From the NCBI GenBank assembly GCA_964577965.1, contig CAZOAT010000012.1, forward strand, positions 1 to 48,314: DNA of 48,314 nucleotides, read 5' to 3'. The translations under genes and the position numbers were made by a program. Position 1 is the stretch's first letter. The number at the start of each line of letters is the position of its first letter. The DNA is from DASUUI01 sp964577965. Lineage in GTDB: Bacteria > Gemmatimonadota > Gemmatimonadetes > Gemmatimonadales > Gemmatimonadaceae. Shown here piece after piece: positions 32,950 to 40,772 of the stretch. Under the pieces are notes generated by a model that searched no databases, was not told the DNA's origin, and saw only the letters and a list, made by a program, of their open reading frames with translations.

Positions 32950-33846
32950 ATGCCGTACAAACACATCCCGAGTGGCTCCAGGTTTCGCAGCCTGGACGAT
33001 CCGGAAACACTGCGCGCACTCGTGCGGAACCTCGGCGAGGGGATCTACATCACGGCCGCTGATGGTGAGATACTCGACGCGAACGATGCGTTTCTCCGTA
33101 TCGTGGGCCGTTCGTCGCTCGAGGAGCTCAAATCCATCCGCGCCGAGGACCTATACGCTGACCCTGCGGTCAGGCAGAGAGTCAAAGAGCGTCTGGACAG
33201 GGATGGTGAGTTCCGTGAGATGGAGGCCGAGATCCGGCGGGCTGACGGCCGGATAGTGACCGTTCTGGACAGCTCGTACGCGTGCCGCGACGAGAGCACC
33301 GGTGAGATCTTCTTCCACGGCATCATCGTGAACATCGAGGAGAGGAAGGAGCTGGAGCGCCAGCTCTTCGAGGCGAGCATCCGCGACGCGCTCACCGGGA
33401 CATACAACCGTCGCTACCTGCAGGGGTTGGAACGGGAGATGAACAGCTCTGCCGATGAGCAGTGGGCGTGCATCTACGTGGACCTCGATGATTTCAAGCA
33501 GTACAACGACACACACGGGCACGCGGTCGGCGACGCGGCGCTCATAGCGGTCGGCCGTTTTCTCACGCGTGAACTGCGGGCACAGGATGCTGTCGTGCGC
33601 GTGGGCGGTGACGAGTTCGTCGCAGTGCTCAGGGGTATTACGGAGCTGGAGATGAGGCAGATCATCCAGCGGTTGCAGGAAGGCGCGTCGGAGACCACTA
33701 CTATCCCGTTCTCACTTGGCTGGGCCCGGAGGCGGGATGCGGAAGCATTCGCCAGCACGGTAGAGCGAGCGGACCAGCGGCTCCTTCGCGTTCGGGGAGG
33801 AGACGAAAGGACAAGGGGGCGGCGCAAAGACGATCGCAGGACCTGA
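32950..33846 (+). CDS. PAS-GGDEF diguanylate cyclase
   Basis: 298 residues from ATG 32950; an upstream GTG at 32842 would overlap the divergent small gene. The PAS domain at about 25-135 contains EGIYITAADGEILDANDAF and is followed by a PAC-like segment. The GGDEF domain spans about 140-290, with substrate-binding DLDDFKQYND, the catalytic GGDEF at 219-223 intact, and an RAQD inhibitory I-site (210-213) five residues before it. It should make c-di-GMP with product inhibition. No EAL, HD-GYP or PilZ gene lies in the window. The C-terminal Arg/Lys/Asp-rich tail is unconserved-looking. Convergent with fabI, 32 bases apart. Confidence 0.92.
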   Translation: MPYKHIPSGSRFRSLDDPETLRALVRNLGEGIYITAADGEILDANDAFLRIVGRSSLEELKSIRAEDLYADPAVRQRVKERLDRDGEFREMEAEIRRADGRIVTVLDSSYACRDESTGEIFFHGIIVNIEERKELERQLFEASIRDALTGTYNRRYLQGLEREMNSSADEQWACIYVDLDDFKQYNDTHGHAVGDAALIAVGRFLTRELRAQDAVVRVGGDEFVAVLRGITELEMRQIIQRLQEGASETTTIPFSLGWARRRDAEAFASTVERADQRLLRVRGGDERTRGRRKDDRRT

Positions 33847-33878
33847 TCGGTACCGGTGGAGCATGACGCAGCGACGGC

Positions 33879-34778
33879 TCAGCCAGGCCCTCCGACAACT
33901 GCCATCCCCATCGCGTGATAGCCCTTATCGACGTACACTGTCGTGCCCGTGATGCCACTCGCGAGAGGGCTGCATAGAAAAGCTGCCGCTATTCCAACTT
34001 CCTCCGCCCGGAGCGGGTCCGTGAGCGGAGAATTAACGGCGCAGTACTCCACCATCTTTTCGATGATCCCGATCGCGCTTGCAGCACGTGATGCGAGCGG
34101 GCCCGCCGATATCGTGTTTACTCTGACGCCATAGCTGCGTCCTGCCTCGTAGGCCAGCGTCCGCGTATCGCTTTCCAGAGCGGCCTTGGCCGACGACATC
34201 CCCCCACCGTAGCCGGGGATCACCCGCTGGCTGGCGAGAAAAGTGAGAGAGACAAAGGCTCCGCCTGGACGCATCAGAGGGGCGAGCTGGCGAATCATTG
34301 CAACGAGTGAGTATGAGCTCACGCTTACAGCGGTGAGATAACCCTGCCGGCTGGTCTCCAGCAGCGGCTTTTTCACCTCCGGTCCGTTCGCCAGTGAGTG
34401 CACCACGATGTCCAGGGAGCTCGCGCCGAAGTCGGTGCGAATGCTTTCCGCCACTCCAGCTACCGAGAAATCACCCACATCCTGGTACCGCTTGTTGACC
34501 CGGATTTCCTCCGGCGCGTCCGCGAGCGTGTCGAAGGCAGCGTCCAGCGGATAGATCTTCTCGAACTCGAACGACCGGCCGTCGGAAAGCTTCATGGACT
34601 TTTCCAGCTTTCCCCGCTCGAGCAGCGTGCGGAAGATGTGGAGCGCCGGCGGCCAGGTGCCTACGGAGACTGCGGCACCAGCTTCAGCGAGTGCCTTCGC
34701 GATGGCGAAGCCATAACCGTTGTCGTCGGCGACACCGCCAACGAACGCGCGCTTTCCGGAAAGATCGATGTTGAGCAT
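33879..34778 (-). CDS. fabI: Enoyl-[acyl-carrier-protein] reductase FabI, plant/chlamydial-type
   Basis: 299 residues, longer than E. coli FabI (262). It carries the insert found in plant and chlamydial enzymes after GTWPPALHIF and the shared IPGYGGGMSSAKAALESDT active-site segment (catalytic Tyr and Lys). The NADH-binding start is KRAFVGGVADDNGYGFAIAK. It reduces trans-2-enoyl-ACP in the last step of fatty-acid elongation. The gene stands alone on the minus strand, divergent from the 2H phosphoesterase with 43 bases between starts. The SD is weak. Confidence 0.93.
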   Translation of the reverse strand: MLNIDLSGKRAFVGGVADDNGYGFAIAKALAEAGAAVSVGTWPPALHIFRTLLERGKLEKSMKLSDGRSFEFEKIYPLDAAFDTLADAPEEIRVNKRYQDVGDFSVAGVAESIRTDFGASSLDIVVHSLANGPEVKKPLLETSRQGYLTAVSVSSYSLVAMIRQLAPLMRPGGAFVSLTFLASQRVIPGYGGGMSSAKAALESDTRTLAYEAGRSYGVRVNTISAGPLASRAASAIGIIEKMVEYCAVNSPLTDPLRAEEVGIAAAFLCSPLASGITGTTVYVDKGYHAMGMAVVGGPG

Positions 34779-34821
34779 TCGGGGATATGTTCATGGGGAT
34801 GCTGCTTGTGCAAGAGGGCTG

Positions 34822-35400
34822 ATGCCCACAGGAATATTCATCATCGGCGAGATCCGTGGGGAACTAGGAGATCGCCTGGCCGAAATCACGGGTCGCTACG
34901 ACCCCAGGCTCGCGCGGAGCAAGCCGCCGCATCTGACGCTCACCGGCTCTTCGGGACTCGGTCCGCTGCCGCCCGAACTCTCCGTTTCGGAGATCGCCGC
35001 CCGGCTCGAGCCGGTCATGAGCTCGACTGGCCCGATTGAGCTTCAGTTCGGACCACCCGCGCGGTTCATGCAGTCCACGATCGTCATTCTTCCGCTGGAT
35101 CCGCATGGCCCGCTGCGCGTGCTGCACGACCGCGTCGGGGCGTCCGGCCTTCCCTTCGGACGGGCTCGCTACACCTTCACGCCACATGTCACCCTGAGCC
35201 TGTATGCAACTCTGTCGCGCGAAGTCATGCGCGAGCTGATGGAGACGCGTATCACCGAGCGGTTTCGTCTCGAGGCTCTGCAGATTTATCTCACGCGCGA
35301 TCCCCAGCCGGCAAGGAAGCTGCTCGAGCTGCCTCTGCGCGGCGGTACAGCTCGCCCAGCAGACGGCCGATCTCCCGCTGGCGGTCGCGCAGCTCCATGA
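34822..35400 (+). CDS. 2H phosphoesterase / 2'-5' RNA ligase-like (LigT) protein
   Basis: 192 residues from ATG 34822 with an AGAGGG SD. The two HxT/S motifs of the 2H superfamily are PHLTLTG (H37) and PHVTLSLY (H122), about 85 residues apart as expected. Members hydrolyse 2',3'-cyclic phosphates or join RNA ends through 2'-5' bonds; the substrate is unknown. The conserved fold seems to end near LELPLRG. The last 25 or so residues are Arg/Gly/Pro-rich and lie over the 3' end of the convergent acyltransferase gene (35291-35400). Confidence 0.82.
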   Translation: MPTGIFIIGEIRGELGDRLAEITGRYDPRLARSKPPHLTLTGSSGLGPLPPELSVSEIAARLEPVMSSTGPIELQFGPPARFMQSTIVILPLDPHGPLRVLHDRVGASGLPFGRARYTFTPHVTLSLYATLSREVMRELMETRITERFRLEALQIYLTRDPQPARKLLELPLRGGTARPADGRSPAGGRAAP

Positions 35401-36640
35401 GGGCCTTCGCCCTCGAGCGTCTCACAAAAAACTTCCGCGCGTCGCGGGCCGAGTCCGCCCACCGCTCCCCGTAAGAAAGGGTGCGCAGCGCGAGCAGCGG
35501 CAACAGTACCAGGGCTGCAGCACCGGCCAGCCAGCCAAGCGTGATACCGAGCGCGACGGAGAGGAGCAGGATCCAGACTTTGAAGATCGCTCCACCGTAG
35601 AGCAGCTTGCGCGTAGCCAGCACATCGGGGGCTGCGTCACGCTCGGCCACGACACGTGTGAGAGCATAGGGAGGCCAGAAGATCACGGTTCCGACGGCGG
35701 CGACCGCTGCTGTCAGGAGCTGAACCGGAGCGAGGCGACGAACCGTCCACCTCACGGCGCTGCCGAAATCAGTGGAGAGATGGACGTCAGCGGGCGAGAG
35801 GCCGAGCATGGTCAGTGTCGTGACGTGACGCCGTACGGAGCGGGCGACCCGCGTGGCGTCCGGGTCACCATCCTGCTTGAGCCGCGCCAGCGCACGGGCC
35901 GCCGCGATCCTGCGTCCGGCTTCTGCATCCGGACCGTCAGCTTCTTCGACCTCCACAGTATAAATCGCCGTTGCCGCGGCGATCAGTTCGGAATCCTCGC
36001 GCCTCTCGAGATTCACAGTCACGTCGTGCAAGGCCTCGTCTATCCGGCGGGTCAGCTCTCTCACGGCCGCGGGATCGTCCACACCGAGGCCCGCGAGGTC
36101 GTCCCACCTCACTGGCTCCCCAACGACGACGTACGCGGCAGACCGGAAGACCTCCTTCGCCTCGAACACGAGTCCTACAGGCATGATCGGGAATGCTCCG
36201 CCCGTCATGGGGACCGCGCCCAGGGCTATGCGCGCTGCACCGGTCTTCAGCGGGACGAGCGCCGGATGATCATGGCTGATGCCTTCAGGGAAGATGCCGA
36301 CAGCCGAGTTCCGACCCAAGGCGGCGTGCACGGCACGGAATGTCTCCTCGTTTCGACCGGTCTGACTGGGGTCATCCATTCGCCGGTAGACGGGAATTGC
36401 CCCCACAGCGCGAACACCCCATCCGATGAGCGGATCCGAGAACAGCGGTGCCTTCGCGAGAAATCGTACCGGCCGCTGTGCGCCCACGGATACCAGAAAC
36501 GGATCGAGCAGGGAATTCGGGTGGTTGGCCGTCAGCAGCACAGGTCCGATCTCGGGGACCCGTCCACCGCCTGTGTGCAGGCGATAGAACACCCGGCAGG
36601 AGATGGACGCGACAAGGGGAAACAGCGGCAGCAGCCACAT
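35291..36640 (-). CDS. PlsC-like 1-acyl-glycerol-3-phosphate acyltransferase family membrane protein
   Basis: 449 residues. The acyltransferase block has NHPNSLLDP (H40, D46: the HX5D form seen in one bacterial subgroup instead of HX4D) and FPEG at 117-120, with IPVYRR between. The C-terminal third holds membrane helices (VAAVGTVIFWPPYALT, ILLLSVALGITLGWLAG and the following ALVLLPLLAL) that are absent from simple PlsC. A final basic, helical tail is cytosolic. It probably acylates lysophospholipids or a related glycerolipid. The gene is separated from the lytic transglycosylase by a repeat and a bidirectional terminator. Confidence 0.85.
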   Translation of the reverse strand: MWLLPLFPLVASISCRVFYRLHTGGGRVPEIGPVLLTANHPNSLLDPFLVSVGAQRPVRFLAKAPLFSDPLIGWGVRAVGAIPVYRRMDDPSQTGRNEETFRAVHAALGRNSAVGIFPEGISHDHPALVPLKTGAARIALGAVPMTGGAFPIMPVGLVFEAKEVFRSAAYVVVGEPVRWDDLAGLGVDDPAAVRELTRRIDEALHDVTVNLERREDSELIAAATAIYTVEVEEADGPDAEAGRRIAAARALARLKQDGDPDATRVARSVRRHVTTLTMLGLSPADVHLSTDFGSAVRWTVRRLAPVQLLTAAVAAVGTVIFWPPYALTRVVAERDAAPDVLATRKLLYGGAIFKVWILLLSVALGITLGWLAGAAALVLLPLLALRTLSYGERWADSARDARKFFVRRSRAKALMELRDRQREIGRLLGELYRRAEAARAASLPAGDRA

Positions 36641-36648
36641 CTACCAAA

Positions 36649-36695
36649 TCGAACAGAAAGGCTGCCCAAGTGCCACGTCGAACAGAAAAGCTGCC
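36649..36695. repeat. Pair of 18-bp direct repeats
   Basis: 36649-36666 and 36678-36695 match at 17 of 18 positions (TCGAACAGAAARGCTGCC) and are separated by 11 bases. The second copy runs into the inverted repeat at 36687. Confidence 0.75.
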
Positions 36696-36729
36696 AGCTG
36701 AAAGCTGTCAGCTATCGGCTGGCAGCTTT
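36687..36729. repeat. Nested inverted repeat (12-bp arms)
   Basis: AAAGCTGCCAGC (36687-36698) pairs perfectly with GCTGGCAGCTTT (36718-36729). Inside, AGCTGA pairs with TCAGCT. A compact REP-like palindrome between genes; function unknown. Confidence 0.75.
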
Positions 36730-36750
36730 GATGTGGGGCTGCCGGCGTAC

Positions 36751-36783
36751 AAAAAGGGGCACCTGCTGGAGGTGCCCCTTTTT
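36751..36783. terminator. Strong bidirectional rho-independent terminator
   Basis: AAAAAGGGGCACCT (36751-36764), a 5-base loop, and AGGTGCCCCTTTTT (36770-36783) form a perfect 14-bp stem with A/T tracts on both strands. It lies 15 bases beyond the lytic transglycosylase stop on the minus strand and can also stop plus-strand read-through. Confidence 0.93.
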
Positions 36784-36798
36784 GGCCCAATGCAGCGC

Positions 36799-37578
36799 TT
36801 AGTCCGCGCTTATGTTCTCGGTTCCATCGAACCCGTACCGCGCGGGCTCCTTGGCGATGCGCGCCGCCGCAATCATCATCGGGACGTAATCACGCGTCTC
36901 CCGCGGAAGCAGGTGCGAGATGCGGTAGTAGTCCGCGTCTGTTCCACGCTCGCTGCCGGTGACGTTGCGCATGTGCCTGCCCACCCGGTTCTCACCGGTG
37001 TTGTAAGCCGCTGCCGCGAGGTACCAGGAGCCGAACCGGTCATGCAGATCGCTGAGGTACGACAGCGCTGCGTCGGTGGCCTTGTCCGGCACGTTCCGCT
37101 CGTCAACGCGCTTGTTGATCGTGAGTCCGTAGCGCTGGCCGGTCTCGGCGATGAACTGCCACAGACCGCCCGCATGCGCATGAGAGTACGCCTTCGGGTT
37201 GAACCCAGACTCGATCATCGCGAGATAGATCAGATCCTGCGGCATCCCGCGCTCGGCGAGTTTCTGCGAGATCATCGGCTCGAACTGAGGTTTACGCTCA
37301 AGCCATATGGCGAATCGCGGCTTCAGCGTCGGGCTCGTGGTGAATCGTTCGATCCAGGTGTCCACGTGATCGTGGTCAAGGTTCGGCAGGTCCCACTGGG
37401 CTGCACCAGAGGCAACGGCGGCAGCCGCCGCCTCACCTGTGTAGGTCAGGTTGAGGGGACCGGCGTCATTCGCCGAGCCCCGTGCGGTCAGCACGAAGCC
37501 AGCCGCAACCGCAAACAGCACGGTTGAAGCAGCTACACGCGCCACTTTCGTCTGGAACTCCGACTTGGCTCGGGTCAT
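36799..37578 (-). CDS. Lytic murein transglycosylase (SLT domain, MltD-like)
   Basis: 259 residues from ATG 37578, fixed by AGGAG eight bases upstream (minus strand 37591-37587). A longer frame from 37617 is less likely. A signal-anchor or signal peptide covers about 10-33. The SLT domain has IYLAMIESGFNPKAYS with catalytic E123, AGGLWQFI, and AAAYNTGENRVGRH. It cleaves the MurNAc-GlcNAc bond with 1,6-anhydro product formation in peptidoglycan turnover. There are no LysM repeats, unlike full-length MltD. It is transcribed alone toward the strong terminator at 36751. Confidence 0.92.
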   Translation of the reverse strand: MTRAKSEFQTKVARVAASTVLFAVAAGFVLTARGSANDAGPLNLTYTGEAAAAAVASGAAQWDLPNLDHDHVDTWIERFTTSPTLKPRFAIWLERKPQFEPMISQKLAERGMPQDLIYLAMIESGFNPKAYSHAHAGGLWQFIAETGQRYGLTINKRVDERNVPDKATDAALSYLSDLHDRFGSWYLAAAAYNTGENRVGRHMRNVTGSERGTDADYYRISHLLPRETRDYVPMMIAAARIAKEPARYGFDGTENISAD

Positions 37579-37633
37579 GGTGATTTCTCCTGTTTCAGGT
37601 ACTTCGGAGCAGGGCACAGTGCCTTACCCCACT

Positions 37634-37668
37634 GCTCGTTAGACGGTCGCTCGTTAGACGGTCGTTAG
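37634..37668. repeat. Tandem 15-bp repeat, two copies plus a partial third
   Basis: GCTCGTTAGACGGTC occurs at 37634-37648 and 37649-37663, followed by GTTAG. It would lie in the 5' untranslated region of the lytic transglycosylase mRNA. Confidence 0.8.
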
Positions 37669-37676
37669 GAGCATGT

Positions 37677-37705
37677 GTTTATTCAGAATTTTCGCTATTT
37701 GGCAA
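37677..37705 (-). promoter_or_regulatory. Candidate promoter for the lytic transglycosylase
   Basis: On the minus strand TTGCCA (37705-37700), a 17-base spacer and ATAAAC (37682-37677) lie in locally AT-rich DNA about 100 bases before the ATG. Confidence 0.4.
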
Positions 37706-37861
37706 CCTCTAAAGGTAACCAAACAGGCCGCTCATTTCAAGCCCCAAGAGGGAGGGCTACCAGCGTAACCCATTCTGCTGCAGCAACTTGGCTGCAGGGC
37801 CATGACAGCAGATTTGTGAGAATCCCGCCCCCTGGGGCGATCCGTCTGGCCGTTTGGCCAG
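37701..37861. other. Intergenic region with a string of short hairpins, unassigned
   Basis: Non-coding between the divergent lytic transglycosylase and VIT genes. Hairpins: ACCT/AGGT (37705-37716), GCCC/GGGC (37741-37757), CTGCAGC/GCTGCAG (37778-37797), CGCCCC/GGGGCG (37826-37839) and CTGGCC/GGCCAG (37846-37861). Base composition is lower in GC than the surrounding genes at 37660-37740. The region could be a structured leader of the VIT operon. I tried to match the c-di-AMP and c-di-GMP riboswitch consensus and could not. Confidence 0.4.
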
Positions 37862-37973
37862 TATGAGTGCCATCCGCGCGGGTTAACCACTGCAGAGAGA
37901 CTTGCTCGCCGCGTGTGCAAGCTTCGGCGTCGGGGACGTCCTGGTTAGTGAAACCCAAACACCAGGACTCCAA

Positions 37974-40259
37974 ATGCGCCGCTGGACAGTCGTTGCAGCA
38001 CTCTCCATTCTTGCCACATGGCCGGATCAGGCCACGGCCCAGGGTGAGCTTCTGCTTCCCTGTCCCGCGCCGCGTTGCGGTCCAGGTGTGGGCTGTGTCC
38101 CTGTCCCACCGTGTCGGGTCGGCTCACAGGTGGAGCGCGTCAGGAGCGATGTGCGCGCCGAACTCGGGGAGCGCGTTGTCCGGTACGAGATCCGGGAGAC
38201 GTTCGTGAACCATGGAGGCGGGCTCGGCGAAGCCGATTATCTGCTTCCTCTGCCCAGGAACGCCGCCTTCCGCGAACTGCGACTGTACATCAACGGCGAG
38301 CCAGTGGCCGGTGAGGTAATGAGTGCAGACCGGGCGCGGGCGATTTACGAGGAGATCGTTCGGCGCCAGCGCGATCCGGCGCTTGTGGAATGGATGGGTC
38401 AGGGGTTGCTCCGCGCCAGGATCTTCCCGATCGCGCCGGGTGAACGGAAAGAAGTGCTCGTGCGCTTCGATGCGATCCCCGAGCGCGAAGGTGATGCGCT
38501 CCGTGTGGATTACTTCCGCGGAACCCGACGCGGGCCGGCTCAGCCGATGCCGGTCGTACGGGGTGTCAGGTTCGAGGGCGACCCGGGGACCGGGGTGAGT
38601 GAGCGCGAGACTTTCCGCCTGCGGTATCCGGCGAACCTCGGGCGCGCCTACTCGCCAACGCATCGCGTGGTGCTGCGTGAGGATGGGGGTACGCGGGTAG
38701 CAGAAATCGTCGGCGATGCCGCGCAGGTGACCGTACTGGTTCCCGTCCCGCGTCGGTCTTCCGTCTCACTTTCGGCACTGTCACATGCAGACGGTGGCGA
38801 CCGTCACGTTCTGCTGACGATAACACCGCCTGCCCTGAACGAAGCGCGGCTGCCGCGCGACGTGACCCTCGTGCTTGACGTGTCGGGGTCGATGAGCGGC
38901 GAAAAGATCCGTCAGGCGCGGGCAGCCGGCGTGCAGCTACTGGGCACGCTTGGCGAGCAGGACCGGTTCCGGCTGATTGAGTTCTCCTCAGACGTGCGCA
39001 GCTTCCGCGGCGAGTTCCTACGTGCGACTCCGGCCAACGTGACAGCCGGGATTGATTATTTGAACGGGCTGCGCGCCGCTGGAGGTACGAACGTCGAGAG
39101 CGCGCTTCTGGAGGCTTTACGGTCGAGAGCAGACAGCGGCCGCCTGCCGCTCGTGCTGTTCCTCACTGACGGCATGCCGACGGTGGGAGAGACACGCCCC
39201 GATGTGCTGGCAGAGCTGGTAGCCGAGCGCAGGCAGAACCGTCGAATATTCACATTCGGCGTCGGAGCGGACGTGAACGTGGCGCTTCTGGAGCAGCTCG
39301 CGATCGACGGACGCGGCACGGCGCACTTCGTTCGCACGACCGAATCGATCGAGCACGCCGTCGGGATAGTTGCATCCCGTCTCAGCGAGCCGCTCCTCAC
39401 GGATGTTCGGATCCAGGCAGACGGCGTGCGGCTCAGTGATGTGTATCCGCGACTGCCGGCAGACATCTTTGCGGGGCAGGATCTCGTCCTGCTCGCACGG
39501 TATCATGGTGCAGGTCGTGCCACGGTTCGTGTCACCGGGCGCTCGGCCGGTCGCGACGTTTCCTTCCAGACGACGATTGACTTCCCCGGGCGCGAAAGAA
39601 GAAACGATTTCGTACCGCGCCTGTGGGCCACCCGACGCATAGGGCATCTGATCGCAGAACGTCGGCGCTCGAGCGACAGGCGGGAGCTCGACGAGGAGAT
39701 CCGCCAGCTCGCGCTCCGTTACGGTCTGCCGTCAGACGTGTCCTCATATCTTGTTCTGGAACCTGGAGAGGAACAGCAGAGACTTGCCGGAGCGACGGGG
39801 GGAAGCGGTCCGGTTGACCTCGCGAGGCGCGGTGCGGGGACGGGTGGAGCCGCCGCCCCCCAGAACATCCAGCTCAGTGAGGTGGTTGTGACCGGCAGGA
39901 CGGCAGCCTTCGAGTCTGCCCGTGCGGCGGCTGCGCAGCGGGATGCCGCCACGCTTGCAGTGACCGAAAGGGCAGGTACCACCCGACGGGCGCTGGCCGG
40001 AAGGGTCTTCGAGCTTCGCGACTCGGTATGGGTTCAGGTCTCTCCGGAGCCGCGGGCCGGCAGCCGTGAGCCGATTCGGATCAAACCCTTCTCCAGCGCG
40101 TATTTCGAGATCATGGATGCGATTCCGGAGTTGCGCGCGGTGTTCGCGCTGGGAGAGCGCGTGAGAGTGCTGGGTCGGAACGTTGCCATCGAGCTCAGTG
40201 CCGACGGCGCGGAGCGGCTCGCACAGGCGCGCGTCCGAGAGCTGGCAAGCGCCTGGTAA
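37974..40259 (+). CDS. VIT and von Willebrand factor A domain protein
   Basis: 761 residues from ATG 37974, which has an AGGA at good spacing and gives a signal peptide (about 1-23, ending QATAQG). A TTG at 37902 is less likely. The VIT domain (about 45-170) contains ADYLLPLPRNAAFREL and ERKEVLVRF. The vWA domain (about 295-470) has an intact MIDAS: DVSGSMS (D302, S304, S306), the GGTNVESAL threonine and LFLTDGMPT. The C-terminal region carries IQLSEVVVTG, echoed in the first anti-sigma protein (TQLSEVV). Secreted or periplasmic, likely a protein-protein adhesion or assembly module. Its stop directly abuts the ECF sigma start, so it belongs to this regulatory operon. Confidence 0.9.
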   Translation: MRRWTVVAALSILATWPDQATAQGELLLPCPAPRCGPGVGCVPVPPCRVGSQVERVRSDVRAELGERVVRYEIRETFVNHGGGLGEADYLLPLPRNAAFRELRLYINGEPVAGEVMSADRARAIYEEIVRRQRDPALVEWMGQGLLRARIFPIAPGERKEVLVRFDAIPEREGDALRVDYFRGTRRGPAQPMPVVRGVRFEGDPGTGVSERETFRLRYPANLGRAYSPTHRVVLREDGGTRVAEIVGDAAQVTVLVPVPRRSSVSLSALSHADGGDRHVLLTITPPALNEARLPRDVTLVLDVSGSMSGEKIRQARAAGVQLLGTLGEQDRFRLIEFSSDVRSFRGEFLRATPANVTAGIDYLNGLRAAGGTNVESALLEALRSRADSGRLPLVLFLTDGMPTVGETRPDVLAELVAERRQNRRIFTFGVGADVNVALLEQLAIDGRGTAHFVRTTESIEHAVGIVASRLSEPLLTDVRIQADGVRLSDVYPRLPADIFAGQDLVLLARYHGAGRATVRVTGRSAGRDVSFQTTIDFPGRERRNDFVPRLWATRRIGHLIAERRRSSDRRELDEEIRQLALRYGLPSDVSSYLVLEPGEEQQRLAGATGGSGPVDLARRGAGTGGAAAPQNIQLSEVVVTGRTAAFESARAAAAQRDAATLAVTERAGTTRRALAGRVFELRDSVWVQVSPEPRAGSREPIRIKPFSSAYFEIMDAIPELRAVFALGERVRVLGRNVAIELSADGAERLAQARVRELASAW

Positions 40260-40772
40260 GTGCGCGACGTCGAGTGGTTGTTCCGCACCTATCACGACAC
40301 GCTCGTGCGCTATCTCACGCGCCGACTTGGCGACAGAGACTGGGCCGAGGAGCTCGCGCAGGAAACGTTTCTGCGCGCGCTCCGGCAGGGAGAAGTGGAA
40401 AACGAGAGAGCATGGCTGTTCGCTGTCGCAACGAACCTTGCCCGTGATGAGGGCCGCAAGCAGGTGCGGCGTCGGCGGCAGCTGCGACTGCTGGCGGACG
40501 AGGCACGGGAGGCTGAGCAGGAGATGCAGCCTACCGGACTGGAGCGCGCAGAGGACGCCGCGGCAGCACGCCGCGCGCTCGACGGCCTGGAGGAGCGGGA
40601 CAGACTCGCGCTGCTCATGCGCGAGGAAGGATTGAGCTACGAGGAAATCGCGGAAGCGCTGGGGCTGTCTATCGGCTCCATAGGGACGACGCTGTTCCGC
40701 GCGCGAAAGCGACTCGTCGCGAGCTACGAGGAAGTAACCCGGGAGAAGACTGGTGGATACAAAGCATCCTGA
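40260..40772 (+). CDS. ECF-type RNA polymerase sigma factor
   Basis: 170 residues. The GTG start immediately follows the VIT gene stop. Region 2 is at about 5-75 (RTYHDTLVRYLTRRLGDRDW, ELAQETFLRAL, AWLFAVATNLARDEGR) and region 4 at about 106-152 (LSYEEIAEALGLSIGSIGTT). There is no C-terminal extension. The sigma factor should direct transcription of an envelope-stress regulon and is expected to be held by the zinc-finger anti-sigma protein, whose gene overlaps by 20 bases. An autoregulated promoter upstream of the VIT gene is likely but I could not identify it. Confidence 0.94.
   Translation: MRDVEWLFRTYHDTLVRYLTRRLGDRDWAEELAQETFLRALRQGEVENERAWLFAVATNLARDEGRKQVRRRRQLRLLADEAREAEQEMQPTGLERAEDAAAARRALDGLEERDRLALLMREEGLSYEEIAEALGLSIGSIGTTLFRARKRLVASYEEVTREKTGGYKAS

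Noticed and set aside
37701..37861. c-di-AMP (ydaO) or c-di-GMP riboswitch near a cell-wall hydrolase gene
   Set aside because: Context fits but the conserved core sequences are not found on either strand; left as unassigned structure.
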